Shown here one piece after another: positions 29,130 to 38,459 of a stretch of 64,000 nucleotides of DNA; the stretch's first letter is position 1; the number at the start of each line of letters is the position of its first letter. The translations under genes and the position numbers were made by a program. Location: NCBI RefSeq assembly GCF_022179725.1, contig NZ_BPRC01000001.1:682001-746000 (forward strand). Direction: 5' to 3'. A model generated the notes under the pieces. That model saw only the letters and a list, made by a program, of their open reading frames with translations. It searched no databases and was not told the origin of the DNA. The DNA comes from Methylorubrum aminovorans. Lineage in GTDB: Bacteria > Pseudomonadota > Alphaproteobacteria > Rhizobiales > Beijerinckiaceae.

Positions 29130-29528
29130 TTAGCGACCCGGTGCGGCCTCCTTGCGCTTCAGGATCGCTTCCATCTGCGCGATCTCAGTCTCCTGTGCCT
29201 TGATGATCTCTTCGGCGAGCTTGCGGATCTCGGGATCCTTCGAGTGTTCGCGGGCAATGATGGCCATCTCGATCGCGCCGCGGTGATGCGGGATCATCCC
29301 GCGCACGAAATCGACATCGACATCGTTGGTGTAGCGGATGTCCATGTCGCGATGCATGCGGGCGTCGGCATCGCGGAACGCCTTCGTTGCCGCGCTGTCG
29401 CTCGCAGCGGTCTGCACGTCCGGATGGCCGTGCGAGTGGTGGTGATGCCCGTCGCCGGCGACGGCCGGACCGGAAAGGAAGCTGGCAAGACAGCCGACGA
29501 GGAGGGCGGCACGATAAGCTTTCATCAT
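29130..29528 (-). CDS. DUF305-family exported protein, His-rich
   Basis: A 132-residue protein with a signal peptide (1-24, ending GPAVAG). It is followed at once by a His cluster ([13 protein letters not shown]) and then the DUF305 four-helix ferritin-like region. The family motif [16 protein letters not shown] is intact and is followed by [20 protein letters not shown]305 proteins are periplasmic, often found beside copper or other metal-resistance genes, and the HHRGA motif is thought to bind metal. It is the last gene of a co-oriented set of three small exported His-containing proteins, 28 bases after the preceding one. Metal binding is inferred. Confidence 0.82.
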   Translation of the reverse strand: MMKAYRAALLVGCLASFLSGPAVAGDGHHHHSHGHPDVQTAASDSAATKAFRDADARMHRDMDIRYTNDVDVDFVRGMIPHHRGAIEMAIIAREHSKDPEIRKLAEEIIKAQETEIAQMEAILKRKEAAPGR

Positions 29529-29556
29529 CAGGTGTATCCTTGAAACGAACGGATCA

Positions 29557-29952
29557 TCAGTCGAAGCGGGCACTGGCGGCGGCACCGCCGGGCGCAGTGA
29601 TGCGGACGGCCCCGGTGGGCCGCTCTCCGAGTGCCGTGTCGGCCTTGCCGGTGAGCCGCCCGCCCTCCGGACTGAGGGGGATGCGCACGGCCTTGGCGCC
29701 GGATTTGAGGATCGCGACGGCCGAAAAGCCCTCGACTGGCAACGGTTTGCCGTCACCGTCGGTGAGATAGACCGAGACGGTCTCGGCTCGTGTGACGAGT
29801 TCGGCGTGCCAGGAACCCGCCCCCTCGACACGCCCGCCATTGGGACCGGGCGGATGGTCGTGATCGTGAGGGCTGCCTCGGTGGTGCTGGGCGCCTGCCG
29901 GCGCGGCGAACAGGGCGAGCGCCAGAACGGCGCAATGCAAGGCACGATTCAA
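29557..29952 (-). CDS. Exported His-rich protein with GPNGGRV domain
   Basis: A 131-residue exported protein. I chose the TTG at 29952, which follows AAGGAGA at good spacing and gives a clean signal peptide ([19 protein letters not shown]). The mature protein begins [20 protein letters not shown], a His-rich stretch leading into a beta-rich domain ([30 protein letters not shown]). The GPNGG pattern recalls N-terminal segments of CzcB/CusB-type periplasmic adaptors, but no efflux pump is adjacent. A role in metal handling is a guess from composition and neighbours. Confidence 0.65.
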   Translation of the reverse strand: MNRALHCAVLALALFAAPAGAQHHRGSPHDHDHPPGPNGGRVEGAGSWHAELVTRAETVSVYLTDGDGKPLPVEGFSAVAILKSGAKAVRIPLSPEGGRLTGKADTALGERPTGAVRITAPGGAAASARFD

Positions 29953-30244
29953 CGGCTTTCTCCTTACGGGATGGAATTCGGATTCCCGCTCACAGCTGAC
30001 CGCGCTCTGCTGGCGGCGGTCGGCGCATGGAGCGGCACGTTGCCGAGATTTACGGTGCGGGTCAGCGGCATCGAGGCGGCTTGGCTTCATTTCGCGCGGC
30101 CGCTGATCCGGCGCGGATGCGCAGGCGTGTCGGAGCGACAGGGCCGGCGCTCGCAGCGCCGCGACGGAATCGTCGGACGACGCGATCGAACCCTCGACGC
30201 AGAGGCGACGTCACGCGGAAGCGCGGCTGCCGCAGGACACGCGA

Positions 30245-30688
30245 TCAGACGGGGCGTCTGGGAGGTTCAACCTGCATCTCGGGCACGATGCTCGCCTGAT
30301 GCGGCCCATCGCCGGCTCGAGCCCGATCGCGCGCGGCCATCGGAGCCAGTCCCGGAACCGGCGAAGGCGCGAGGGCGACCGCACAGCAGAACACGGAGGC
30401 CTGTCCGCAGACCCCCTCGGCCGAGCAGGTCGGGCAAGCAAGAGCGGTATGAACAGCCTCGACCACGGTGCCGGCACCCGCCCGAACAGTCGCCGCCGAA
30501 CCCGAGACGCGGATATCCGCGCCGATACCGGCCAAGACCAGAGAGTCGGCGGGTGGGGCGGCGACAGGTTGCGAGCGAGGCGCATGCCGATGGCCGCCAT
30601 GCGCATGGGCGCCGGAGGTCATCAGCGACGCGGCGATCGCGACGATCACCGCTGCCAACCAGAGCGCAATGGGACGGGCGGACTTCAT
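30245..30688 (-). CDS. Exported His/Cys-containing hypothetical protein
   Basis: A 147-residue protein from ATG 30688 (MKSARPIALWL). A signal peptide or N-terminal anchor covers 1-28, followed directly by HAHGGHRHAP. The middle holds a cysteine group CPTCSAEGVCG...FCC (five Cys within about 18 residues), and the C-terminus is Pro/Arg-rich. I do not recognise a family. It is the most upstream of three co-oriented small exported His-rich genes, separated from the next by about 290 bases. A metal-binding role is suggested only by composition. Confidence 0.55.
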   Translation of the reverse strand: MKSARPIALWLAAVIVAIAASLMTSGAHAHGGHRHAPRSQPVAAPPADSLVLAGIGADIRVSGSAATVRAGAGTVVEAVHTALACPTCSAEGVCGQASVFCCAVALAPSPVPGLAPMAARDRARAGDGPHQASIVPEMQVEPPRRPV

Positions 30689-31281
30689 GGGTGCCGACCC
30701 GTAGCATAGACCGGCGGGTGCAGACAGGGGCAAGGAAGGCTGCGATGGGCATCTCGCTCGTGCCGTGCCGTCAATGTTGGCGTCAGCGCGATCCGAGATT
30801 CAGAATTGCAATCCGCAATCAAGTCGTTCGGCGCGATTGAACTCAAATCGGTCGACCTGAGCATTTGACCTTGAGTCAGAGTCCGCGCGACCGATCGCCT
30901 CTCGCAGGCTTTGGCGGTTCGGGCGCGGAAGCCGCGAAGGCCGGAGCCACGCCCGTCCTCGCCGGACTTCGAGCCTGTCACCACAGATTGCGAACACGGC
31001 TCAGAATTTCGAGCTCTCGTCGTCGCTTAGATCAAAATTCGGGGGCGGCCCTGCCGTCCGAATCGCACGAGTCAGCCTGGAAAAGGTCTAGCTCAGATGC
31101 ACCTACGGCCCGCCCGAGCTTGGGCTCGACTTAACCTTCTACGCTTCGCCGACGACGATGAACTTGCGTGCTCTCCCCTCAATACCCACAAGCCTGACGT
31201 AGTTTTTTTAATTCTTCTCTTGCATCGCTGCGCATCACGTATGATTTTGGCGCCCGGGGGCCCTCGGAACGGATACGCAGA
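30689..31281. other. Divergent intergenic region upstream of mucR
   Basis: About 590 bases between the His/Cys exported gene and mucR. No convincing gene is present; short open frames here have no protein-like features. A T-rich tract at 31199-31222 and a TATGAT box at 31240-31245 lie 37-80 bases before the mucR start and could be a promoter. MucR/Ros proteins bind AT-rich targets and often repress their own gene, so this tract is a candidate operator. That is inference. Confidence 0.5.
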
Positions 31282-31764
31282 ATGGCAGAAGAAAACCAAA
31301 AATCGTTCAACGATTTCGTAGAGCTGGCGAGCGATATCGTCTCGTCGTACGTGTCGAACAACTCAGTCCCCGCTTCCGAGCTTCCGGGCCTGATCATCAA
31401 CGTTCACGCCGCATTGACCGGCCTGAGCAGTCCCGAGGCCGCCGCCGCTCCCGCCGAGGAAGTGATCGAAAAGCCGTCTTCCGCACAGATCCGCAAGTCC
31501 GTGACGCCCGACGCGATCATCAGCTTCATCGACGGCAAGCCCTACAAGACCCTGAAGCGCCACCTCGGCACCCACGGTCTCGATCCCTATTCGTATCGCC
31601 AGCGCTACGGACTGCCGAACGACTATCCGATGGTCGCTCCGAACTACGCCGCGCAGCGCTCCGCGCTGGCGAAGTCGATTGGCCTCGGCCGGCCGGGCGG
31701 TCGGATCGAGGAAGAGGCTCCCGCGCCCGAGCCGAAGTCCCGTTCGCGCCAGAAGGTCGCCTGA
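31282..31764 (+). CDS. mucR: MucR/Ros-family regulator without zinc-ligand cysteines
   Basis: A 160-residue regulator of the Ros/MucR family, which controls exopolysaccharide, motility and surface traits in alphaproteobacteria and behaves like an H-NS-type silencer. The N-terminal oligomerisation region (FVELASDIVSSYVSNNSV) and C-terminal DNA-binding region (LKRHLGTHGLDPYSYRQRYG, then YPMVAPNYAAQRS) are typical. Where classical members have the first zinc cysteine (such as VCLED), this protein reads ISFIDG, and it has no cysteine anywhere. It resembles the zinc-independent variants reported from Mesorhizobium. It precedes the chemosensory operon by about 140 bases and may regulate it. Confidence 0.9.
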   Translation: MAEENQKSFNDFVELASDIVSSYVSNNSVPASELPGLIINVHAALTGLSSPEAAAAPAEEVIEKPSSAQIRKSVTPDAIISFIDGKPYKTLKRHLGTHGLDPYSYRQRYGLPNDYPMVAPNYAAQRSALAKSIGLGRPGGRIEEEAPAPEPKSRSRQKVA

Positions 31765-31902
31765 TTCGGCGCTCGCCGCTGCAACGACCGACTGATTCGG
31801 CCGGTCGTGAAACCTTTGCCTTCGGCGAGCGTCAACCGCATGATCGAGACGAAGAGCGGACCCTTGTCCGCTTCCGGCGGCGTGCCGCCCCGAGGACATG
31901 CG

Positions 31903-32400
31903 ATGCCGGGTTTGCCCACCCTTCTTCTGGATCTCGCCGGCACGACCTGCGCGCTGCCGCGGGCCGAGATCCGCGAGATCCTCCCGTTGCCGCGTCTGCA
32001 CGCGCCGCCGGCCGCGGGGGGGCCGCTCGCCGGCTTCCTCAACCTGGCCGGTGAGCCGGTGCCCGTCGTCGATCTCGCCGCCTTGTTCGACCTTCGCGCC
32101 GCGGGCGGCGACGACCTCTACCGGCACGTCCTGCTGGCCCGGCAGGGCACGATTGCCTTCCTCGTCGACCGTGCACTCGATCTCGTCCAGGTCGAGACCG
32201 ATGCGCTGCGGCCGGTCGAATCCGGCCGCAGCCTGAACGGCTGCGTCGTCGGCGAATTCGCCTGGGCCGATCGGCTCGTGCATCTCCTCTCGCTTGACCG
32301 GATCCTCACTCTGGAAGAGCGGACCCGGCTCGACGCCCTGACCCGGCACGCGACGACGCGGCTCGCCCGGTTCGAACCCGAGGGTGCGCGCCCGGCCTGA
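31903..32400 (+). CDS. CheW-domain coupling protein (first)
   Basis: A 165-residue protein made of one CheW domain (from LPTLLLDLAGTTCALPRAEI; PVPVVDLAALFDL; AFLVDRALDLVQV). I chose the ATG at 31903, preceded by GAGG; in-frame starts at 31807 and 31840 would add a disordered leader. It would link the methyl-accepting protein encoded at 34508 to the CheA kinase. It is the first gene of the eight-gene chemosensory operon, corresponding to the WspB position of Wsp-type systems. The CheR gene follows after 11 bases. Confidence 0.85.
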   Translation: MPGLPTLLLDLAGTTCALPRAEIREILPLPRLHAPPAAGGPLAGFLNLAGEPVPVVDLAALFDLRAAGGDDLYRHVLLARQGTIAFLVDRALDLVQVETDALRPVESGRSLNGCVVGEFAWADRLVHLLSLDRILTLEERTRLDALTRHATTRLARFEPEGARPA

Positions 32401-32411
32401 GGCACCCGACC

Positions 32412-33887
32412 GTGACTGGCCCTACCGAGCGGACCCGGCGCGCCGCGAGCGCGACGGTCGATCCCGTCTTTCCCGCCCTGAAGGCGCGCGTGATCGCCCG
32501 GACCGGGCACAATTACTACGAAGACAAGGACGACCTGCTCTTCGACCGCCTGCGCAAGCGGATGCGCGTACGCGGCCTGGCCGATTGCGCCGCCTATCTG
32601 ACGCTGCTCGACGGGGCGGCCGGGCGCGAGGAATGGGCGGCGCTTGAGGCCGAGATCACCATCGGCGAAACCTTCTTCTTCCGCTACGCCGAGCAATTCG
32701 CCGCGCTGCGTGGGACGATCCTGCCCGAACTGATCGAGGCGCGTGGCGAAACGCGCCGCCTGCGGATCTGGAGCGCCGGCTGCTCGACCGGGGCGGAGCC
32801 CTATTCGATCGCCATCCTCGTCCACGATCTCCTCGGCGAGGCGCTCGCCGACTGGTCCGTGACTATCCTCGGCACCGATCTCAGCGCGGCGGCGCTCGCC
32901 ACCGCCCGCGCGGCGGAGTTCGGACCCTGGGCCCTGCGCACCCTCGACACCGAGGAGCGCGCCCGGTGGTTCCGCCGCACGCCGGCCCGGCCGGGATTGC
33001 CCCATGGCGGCTACGCCTTGCGGCCCGCCTTCCGGCGTATGGTCCGCTTCGAGCGGCAAAACTTGCTGAGCCTGATCGACGGGAGCGATCGCACGCCGGC
33101 GAGCTTCGATCTCATCCTGTGCCGCAACGTCCTGATCTATTTCAGTCCTGAACACGTCAACCGCATCGTCCGGGCCCTGGGCGAACGGCTCAACCCGCGA
33201 GGGTGGCTCCTGATCGGCCATGCCGAGCCCAACCCGACCTTCTCCCAATGGCTGCAACCGGTCGCCCTGCCGGGCACGGTCGCCTACCGTCCGCTCGACA
33301 CCCCGACGATCGAGCCGCCGCCGGTTCTCATCCCCGCGATCCTCGATGCGGCCCCGATTCCACTCGCGCCGCCGACCGTGCCGCTGGATGTCCCGGACAT
33401 CGCCGTCGCGCCTCCAAAGGCGCTCCCGCCTGAGCCGGTGCCGATTCCGGCGGCGCCCGCGACGGATCACCCGCTCTCGCCGGGCGATCTCCTGGCCGAG
33501 ATCCGCGTGATGGCCGATGCCGGCGAGACGGCGCGGGCATGGCGCCGGCTGCGCGATGAGATCGACGGCTACGCCACAGATCCGGCGCTGCGCTACTACG
33601 AGGGCCTTCTCGCGCTCGACCTCGGGCGGGAGCGGGAGGCCGAGCGGGCTCTGCGGGGCGCGCTGTTCCTCGACCGCGGCTTCATCATGGCCCATTTCCA
33701 GCTCGGGCTGCTCCTTTCCCGCGGCGGGCGCCGCTCCGAGGCCATCCGCGCCCTCGACAATGCGCTGCGCCTCGCGCAAGGACTGCCGCCCGAGACGATC
33801 CTGCCGGAGGGAGACGGAGTGAGCGCCGCACGCTTGGCCGAGAGCGCACGCCGCGTCCTGGCCGGAATCACGGTCAGCGACGCATGA
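32412..33887 (+). CDS. CheR-type MCP methyltransferase with C-terminal TPR region
   Basis: A 491-residue protein. The N-terminal CheR domain (about 30-290) has the SAM-binding motif IWSAGCSTGAEPYSIA and the substrate block DLILCRNVLIYFS. A Pro-rich linker (about 295-350) leads to a TPR-like helical region (LRYYEGLLALDLGREREAER; MAHFQLGLLLSRGGRRSEAI). CheR enzymes with TPRs (WspC, FrzF) methylate receptors that lack a C-terminal pentapeptide tether, which fits the receptor encoded downstream. The GTG start at 32412 is close behind the first CheW gene, and the end overlaps the second CheW gene by four bases. Confidence 0.9.
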   Translation: MTGPTERTRRAASATVDPVFPALKARVIARTGHNYYEDKDDLLFDRLRKRMRVRGLADCAAYLTLLDGAAGREEWAALEAEITIGETFFFRYAEQFAALRGTILPELIEARGETRRLRIWSAGCSTGAEPYSIAILVHDLLGEALADWSVTILGTDLSAAALATARAAEFGPWALRTLDTEERARWFRRTPARPGLPHGGYALRPAFRRMVRFERQNLLSLIDGSDRTPASFDLILCRNVLIYFSPEHVNRIVRALGERLNPRGWLLIGHAEPNPTFSQWLQPVALPGTVAYRPLDTPTIEPPPVLIPAILDAAPIPLAPPTVPLDVPDIAVAPPKALPPEPVPIPAAPATDHPLSPGDLLAEIRVMADAGETARAWRRLRDEIDGYATDPALRYYEGLLALDLGREREAERALRGALFLDRGFIMAHFQLGLLLSRGGRRSEAIRALDNALRLAQGLPPETILPEGDGVSAARLAESARRVLAGITVSDA

Positions 33888-34441
33888 AGATCGGCCTGAC
33901 CGCCGGAGCGGACCCGAAGGCACGTCACGCCGCGCTGCTCGATGCGCGTGCCGCCGCGTTGGCCGCACGCAGGGCGGGCGAAGAGGAGACGGTCGAGACC
34001 GCCGCCTACCTCGTCTGCGCCTGCGGGCCGGAGCGTTACGGCCTGCCGCTCGCTGCGGTGGCGGGCGTCGCGCCCGAGCGGCCCTGCACCGGCCTGCCCG
34101 GCGCGCCCCCGGCGCTGAAGGGCATCACCGCCGTGGCGGGCGCGATCGTCAGCGTGCTCGACCTCGCCTCCTGCCTCGGGCTCGACACGAAAGGCGAGGA
34201 CGAGGCCGGCCACGTGGTGCGCCTGCGCGCGCAGGAGCCGCCGGTGGCGCTCGCCGTCGATCGGGTGCTCGGCATCGCGCGGATCGACGCCGCGCTGGCG
34301 CGGCCGACGGCCAAACCGGAAAGTCTGGGACGCGGCCCGCTTTCGGGCTATGCACCGCCCGGCTCGGACAGGACGGGCGACATCCGCGAGGGATTCTCCC
34401 TCGTCGATCTGCCGGCCCTGCTCGCCCGCTTCATGACTTGA
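33884..34441 (+). CDS. CheW-domain coupling protein (second)
   Basis: A 185-residue CheW-domain protein with an N-terminal charged extension of about 45 residues. The domain runs from AAYLVCACGPERYGLPLAAV through GAIVSVLDLASCLGL to ALAVDRVLGIARI. It corresponds to the WspD position in Wsp-type systems, which also carry two different CheW proteins. The start overlaps the CheR stop by four bases. The methyl-accepting protein gene begins 66 bases downstream. Confidence 0.85.
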   Translation: MKIGLTAGADPKARHAALLDARAAALAARRAGEEETVETAAYLVCACGPERYGLPLAAVAGVAPERPCTGLPGAPPALKGITAVAGAIVSVLDLASCLGLDTKGEDEAGHVVRLRAQEPPVALAVDRVLGIARIDAALARPTAKPESLGRGPLSGYAPPGSDRTGDIREGFSLVDLPALLARFMT

Positions 34442-34507
34442 CCGTCCAAGTCTCTCATCGAGCCACGGACGACGTCTCGAACCTTCCCTGCACCGCCTGC
34501 CGGAGCC

Positions 34508-36196
34508 ATGTCAGCCGTGTCGCTCTCGATCGGAAAACGCATCCTCCTCGGCTTCGTGGCGGCCAGCCTGATCGTGGCGGCTCTGGGCGCCTACGCCCTG
34601 CGCCAGATCGGCAGCGTGCGCGACATGACGGACCTGATCGTCACCCGCGACGTCGGCGTGCTGCGCCAGCTCGACGATCTCGGCAACGTCTCGCGCAACA
34701 TGGGTCTCGTGCGCCGCAATGCGGTGATCGCCGTCCTGACGCAAGGACAGGGACAATCGGCGCAGGCCCGGCAGGACGATTTCCTGGGAAGCTGGCGCCA
34801 GAACGTGGCGGAACTGGACCGGCTCCTCGCCACCATCACCGGAGAGGTGAAGGAGTACCAATCCGGCGCCCTCTCGGCGGAGCGCGTGGTGGCCTGGGGT
34901 CGCCTCAGCACGGTGATGACCGAGACCGCCGAAGCCTTCCGCGCGGTCCGCAACGCCAGCGAGCAGCAGCTGCGCGCGGTGGATGCCCGCGACATCGCAA
35001 CGGTCGAGGGCAAGAACGAAGAGGTCAACCGGCTCCACGACGGATTGCTGCGCAGCATCGCCAACGCCCGCACGGCACTCGACGGCGTCATCGGTGCGGG
35101 CCAGCGCAGCGTCAGCGAGATCTACCGCAACAGCATCCTCTCGGTGGCGATCACCGTCGCCGCCTCGATCCTGCTCTCGATCCTGGTGACGGTGCTGATC
35201 AGCCGCGCGGTGGTTCGCCCCCTGGAAGACGTGATGCGCTTCGTCGCGCAGATCGGCGAGGGCGACTTGACGGGCCGTCTGAATCGGGCCGGCAACGACG
35301 AGATCGGTCAGCTTGGCGACACTCTGAACCGCATGGTGGCCGGTCTGTCCGATCTCGCCCGCACCAACCGTGCCGCGACCGCCGACCTCAACGCGGCCGC
35401 CGCCGAGATCCGGGCCTCGGCTCAGGAGCAGGCGGCGAGCGTCGAGGAGCAATTCGCCGCCGTGCAGGAGACCGCGGCGACGGTTGACGAGATCACCCAT
35501 TCGGGCGCGCAGATCTCGAAGCGGGCGACCGAGGTCATCGCGACCGCCCAGGCCGCGGCGCAGACCGCCCGCTCGGGCCTGCGCGCCGCCACCGACACCG
35601 CCAAGGCCATGGAATCGATCCGCGAGCAGGGCGAGGCGGTCGCCGGTAACATCGTTGCGCTTTCCGAGAAGACGCAGGCGATCGGCGAGATCATCGTCAC
35701 GGTCAACGACATCTCCGAGCGCACCCACCTGCTCGCCCTCAACGCCGCCATCGAGGCGGCGGCGGCGGGAGAGAGCGGGCGCAGCTTCGCCATCGTCGCT
35801 TCCGAGATGAAGCTGCTCGCCGATCAAGCTAAGGGCGCCACCGCGCAGGTGCGCGGCATCCTCGGCGAGATTCAGCGCGGCATCAACGCCTCGGTGATGC
35901 TGACCGAGGAGGCGGTCAAGCGCGCCGCCGCGGGCAAGAACCGCACGGATTCCACCGTCCGCACCATCGAGGAGATGGCCGCGCGAGTGGAGGAGGGCGT
36001 GCAGACCTTCCAGCAGATCGTGGCCTCGACCAACCAGCAGCAGCTCGGCATCGAACAGGTGATGGGCGCGCTGCAGAATATCCGGCAGGCGAGCCAGCAG
36101 ACGGCCGCCGGCACCCGCGAGGTCGAGACCGCCTCGGCGAATCTGACGGAACTGGCGCAGGGCCTGATGGCGCTGGCCGAGCGCTACCGGCTCTAG
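34508..36196 (+). CDS. Methyl-accepting chemotaxis protein of the chemosensory operon
   Basis: A 562-residue transmembrane receptor. Helix 1 lies at about 9-30 and helix 2 at about 212-235, bracketing a periplasmic helical sensor of about 180 residues (four-helix-bundle type). A HAMP domain (RAVVRPLEDVMRFV) and a long cytoplasmic coiled coil follow. The signalling tip reads DISERTHLLALNAAIEAAAA, which departs from the usual [17 protein letters not shown] of motility receptors. It ends in LAERYRL without a CheR-binding pentapeptide. Placement between CheW and CheA makes it the dedicated receptor of this system. The ligand is unknown. Confidence 0.9.
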   Translation: MSAVSLSIGKRILLGFVAASLIVAALGAYALRQIGSVRDMTDLIVTRDVGVLRQLDDLGNVSRNMGLVRRNAVIAVLTQGQGQSAQARQDDFLGSWRQNVAELDRLLATITGEVKEYQSGALSAERVVAWGRLSTVMTETAEAFRAVRNASEQQLRAVDARDIATVEGKNEEVNRLHDGLLRSIANARTALDGVIGAGQRSVSEIYRNSILSVAITVAASILLSILVTVLISRAVVRPLEDVMRFVAQIGEGDLTGRLNRAGNDEIGQLGDTLNRMVAGLSDLARTNRAATADLNAAAAEIRASAQEQAASVEEQFAAVQETAATVDEITHSGAQISKRATEVIATAQAAAQTARSGLRAATDTAKAMESIREQGEAVAGNIVALSEKTQAIGEIIVTVNDISERTHLLALNAAIEAAAAGESGRSFAIVASEMKLLADQAKGATAQVRGILGEIQRGINASVMLTEEAVKRAAAGKNRTDSTVRTIEEMAARVEEGVQTFQQIVASTNQQQLGIEQVMGALQNIRQASQQTAAGTREVETASANLTELAQGLMALAERYRL

Positions 36197-36218
36197 GTCC
36201 GGACGAGCGCTCCGCCGC

Positions 36219-38459
36219 ATGGATATCCGCCAGCAGCTCCTCGCCGCCTTCGAGATCGAGCACCGCGAGCATCTCGACGCGATCCGCACCGCGCTCGCCG
36301 CGGAGGGGCCGGTCGATTGGCACGACGTGTTCCGCCGGGCCCACAGCCTGAAGGGCGCGGCTCGTGCCGTCGACCTGCCTCCGGTGGAAGCGGTCTCACA
36401 CCAGTTGGAGACCCTGTTCGAGCGCATCAGCGCCGGACAGCGTCCGCTCGACCGTGAGGCGCGGGCTGCGACCCATCTCGCCCTCGACCGGATCGAGGCC
36501 TTCGTTGCCGCGAGCGCGAGCGGGGCGGCCGCGATGCCCGAGGATGCGCTGGCGGCGTTGAACGCCTGCCTCGATCCCGGTGCACCGGCTGCCCCGGCGG
36601 AGGCTCAGACCCCGGCGCCCGCCGCTGTACCTCCGACGCCGGCCATACCGCCCGCGCCCGCTGCCGAACCGTCCAGCGAGCCCACGCAGGCCGTGCTGCG
36701 CATTCCCGCCTCGGCGGTGGAGTCGTTGTCGCGGGCGAGCTACGGCCTCTGGGCGGCGCTGCCGGGTCAGGGTGGCGTCGGCGAGCGCATCGCGCGGTTG
36801 TCGGCGAACGCGACCGCGCTTCGACGGCGGACCGAGGCCGTCCGCCGCGTTTCCGTTTCCGCGCCCGCCGGTGCGGAGGCGGCCGAGATGGCCGCGTTGC
36901 GTCAGGGGCTGGCCGAGGTTGAGACCGGTTTGGCGGCGCTTGCCCGCGAAGCCGCTGACCTCGCGCAGGGGCACAAGTCCGTGGTCCTGTCCGTGGAGAC
37001 AGCGGCCCGCCGGCTACGCGAGGAGACCGAACGCCTCGCCCTGGTGCCCGCGGAGACGGTGTTCGGCGGTCTCGCCCGCGCGGTGCGCGACATGGCGCGC
37101 GCCGACGGCCAGGAGGTGGACGTCACCACGCGCGGGCTCGACGTGCCGGTCGACCGGGCGATGCTCCAGGCGCTTAAGGACCCGGTGCTGCACGCCCTGC
37201 GCAACGCGCTGAGCCACGGCGCCGAGAGCCCGGAGGTCCGGCAGCGGCGAGGCAAACCTGCCGCCCTCGCGATCATGCTCACCGTGGAGGCGCAGGGCGG
37301 ACGGCTGGTGCTCGGCATCCACGACGACGGACGGGGCCCGGACCTCGCGGCGATCGAGGCGACGGGCCGCGAGCGCGGACTGATCGCGCCGGGTGAGCGC
37401 CTGGAGGCCGAGGCGCTGCTCGCGCTGCCGTTCGAGCCCGGCTTCTCCACCGCCGGGTCGGTCGATGCGCTGTCGGGCCGCGGCATGGGCCTGTCGGTGG
37501 TGGCGGAGGTCGCTCGCGCCCTGCACGGCCAAGTGCAGCTCGCCCGCCGCGAGCCGCACGGCACTTCGTTGATCCTCACCCTGCCGCTCTCGGCCGCACG
37601 GCGCCCGGTGGTGATCGTCACCGCCGGCGGAAGCCGTTTCGCCCTGCCGAGCGGATCCGCGGAGGCGCTCACGCGGCTCGATCCCTCGGCACTCTCCACC
37701 GTTGCGGGCCGCCCGGTCGCGCAGGTCGCAGGTGAGGGCGGCGAGGACGTGACGCTGCCGGTCGCCGAACTCGGCGACCTGCTCGGCCTCGGCGTGGGCC
37801 GCGCGGAGGGGGGGACGATCCCGGTCGTGCGACTGCGCGGCACCCGCGGTCGCTGCCTGCTCGCCGTCGATCGCCTAGAGGAAGTGCGCACGCTCCTCGT
37901 CCTACCGGCACCCCCGATCGGAAGCGATCCGGCGCTCGTGACCGGAACCGTGATCCTCGGCACCGACACCCCCGCCCTCGTGCTCGATCCCGACGGACTC
38001 ATCGACCGGATCGGCCGCGCCGGCCCAAGGGCCGTGCGGCTTCCGACGAAAGGAGGGGACGACGGCAACGGAACGATCCCGGAAAAGCGACGTTCGACGA
38101 TTCTTGTCGTGGACGACTCGATCACGACCCGCACCCTGGAGAAGAGCATCTTGGAAGCGGCGGGCTACCGCGTGATCGTCTGCGTCGACGGGCAGGAGGC
38201 GCTCGACCGCCTGCGGGCACGGATCGAACCCGTCGACCTCGTGGTCGCCGACGTCGAGATGCCGCGGCTGACCGGCTTCGGCCTCGTCGAGGCGCTGCGG
38301 GCCGAGGAGGACTTCGCGCGGCTCCCCATCGTGCTGATGACGTCGCGCGGCGACGAGGAGGATGTGGCGAGAGGGTTGGAACTCGGCGCCGACGCCTACC
38401 TGACAAAACAGAAATTCGATCAGCGCGAACTCCTGGATACCATCGGTCAATTGCTGTGA
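36219..38459 (+). CDS. CheA-type hybrid kinase with C-terminal receiver
   Basis: A 746-residue kinase. The Hpt domain carries H42 in RRAHSLKGAAR. A Pro/Ala linker (about 115-155) follows, then the ATPase with N-box HALRNALSHGAE, G1 IHDDGRGPD and G2 GRGMGLSVV. A CheW-like regulatory domain (about 460-590) and a C-terminal receiver (about 625-746) complete it; the receiver has VVDDS, the acceptor Asp in VVADVEMP and a Lys in YLTKQ. A CheA-REC fusion is characteristic of alternative-function systems (WspE, FrzE) rather than swimming chemotaxis. It overlaps the CheB gene by four bases. Confidence 0.92.
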   Translation: MDIRQQLLAAFEIEHREHLDAIRTALAAEGPVDWHDVFRRAHSLKGAARAVDLPPVEAVSHQLETLFERISAGQRPLDREARAATHLALDRIEAFVAASASGAAAMPEDALAALNACLDPGAPAAPAEAQTPAPAAVPPTPAIPPAPAAEPSSEPTQAVLRIPASAVESLSRASYGLWAALPGQGGVGERIARLSANATALRRRTEAVRRVSVSAPAGAEAAEMAALRQGLAEVETGLAALAREAADLAQGHKSVVLSVETAARRLREETERLALVPAETVFGGLARAVRDMARADGQEVDVTTRGLDVPVDRAMLQALKDPVLHALRNALSHGAESPEVRQRRGKPAALAIMLTVEAQGGRLVLGIHDDGRGPDLAAIEATGRERGLIAPGERLEAEALLALPFEPGFSTAGSVDALSGRGMGLSVVAEVARALHGQVQLARREPHGTSLILTLPLSAARRPVVIVTAGGSRFALPSGSAEALTRLDPSALSTVAGRPVAQVAGEGGEDVTLPVAELGDLLGLGVGRAEGGTIPVVRLRGTRGRCLLAVDRLEEVRTLLVLPAPPIGSDPALVTGTVILGTDTPALVLDPDGLIDRIGRAGPRAVRLPTKGGDDGNGTIPEKRRSTILVVDDSITTRTLEKSILEAAGYRVIVCVDGQEALDRLRARIEPVDLVVADVEMPRLTGFGLVEALRAEEDFARLPIVLMTSRGDEEDVARGLELGADAYLTKQKFDQRELLDTIGQLL

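Noticed and set aside
29806..30840. 344-codon open frame on the plus strand across the His-rich cluster
   Set aside because: Arg/Pro-rich shadow of the two exported-protein genes on the other strand, whose signal peptides make them the better call.
31220..31245. Possible sigma-70 promoter TTGCAT...TATGAT before mucR
   Set aside because: The spacing is only 14 bases, too short for a normal promoter; only the TATGAT box is mentioned in the gap entry.
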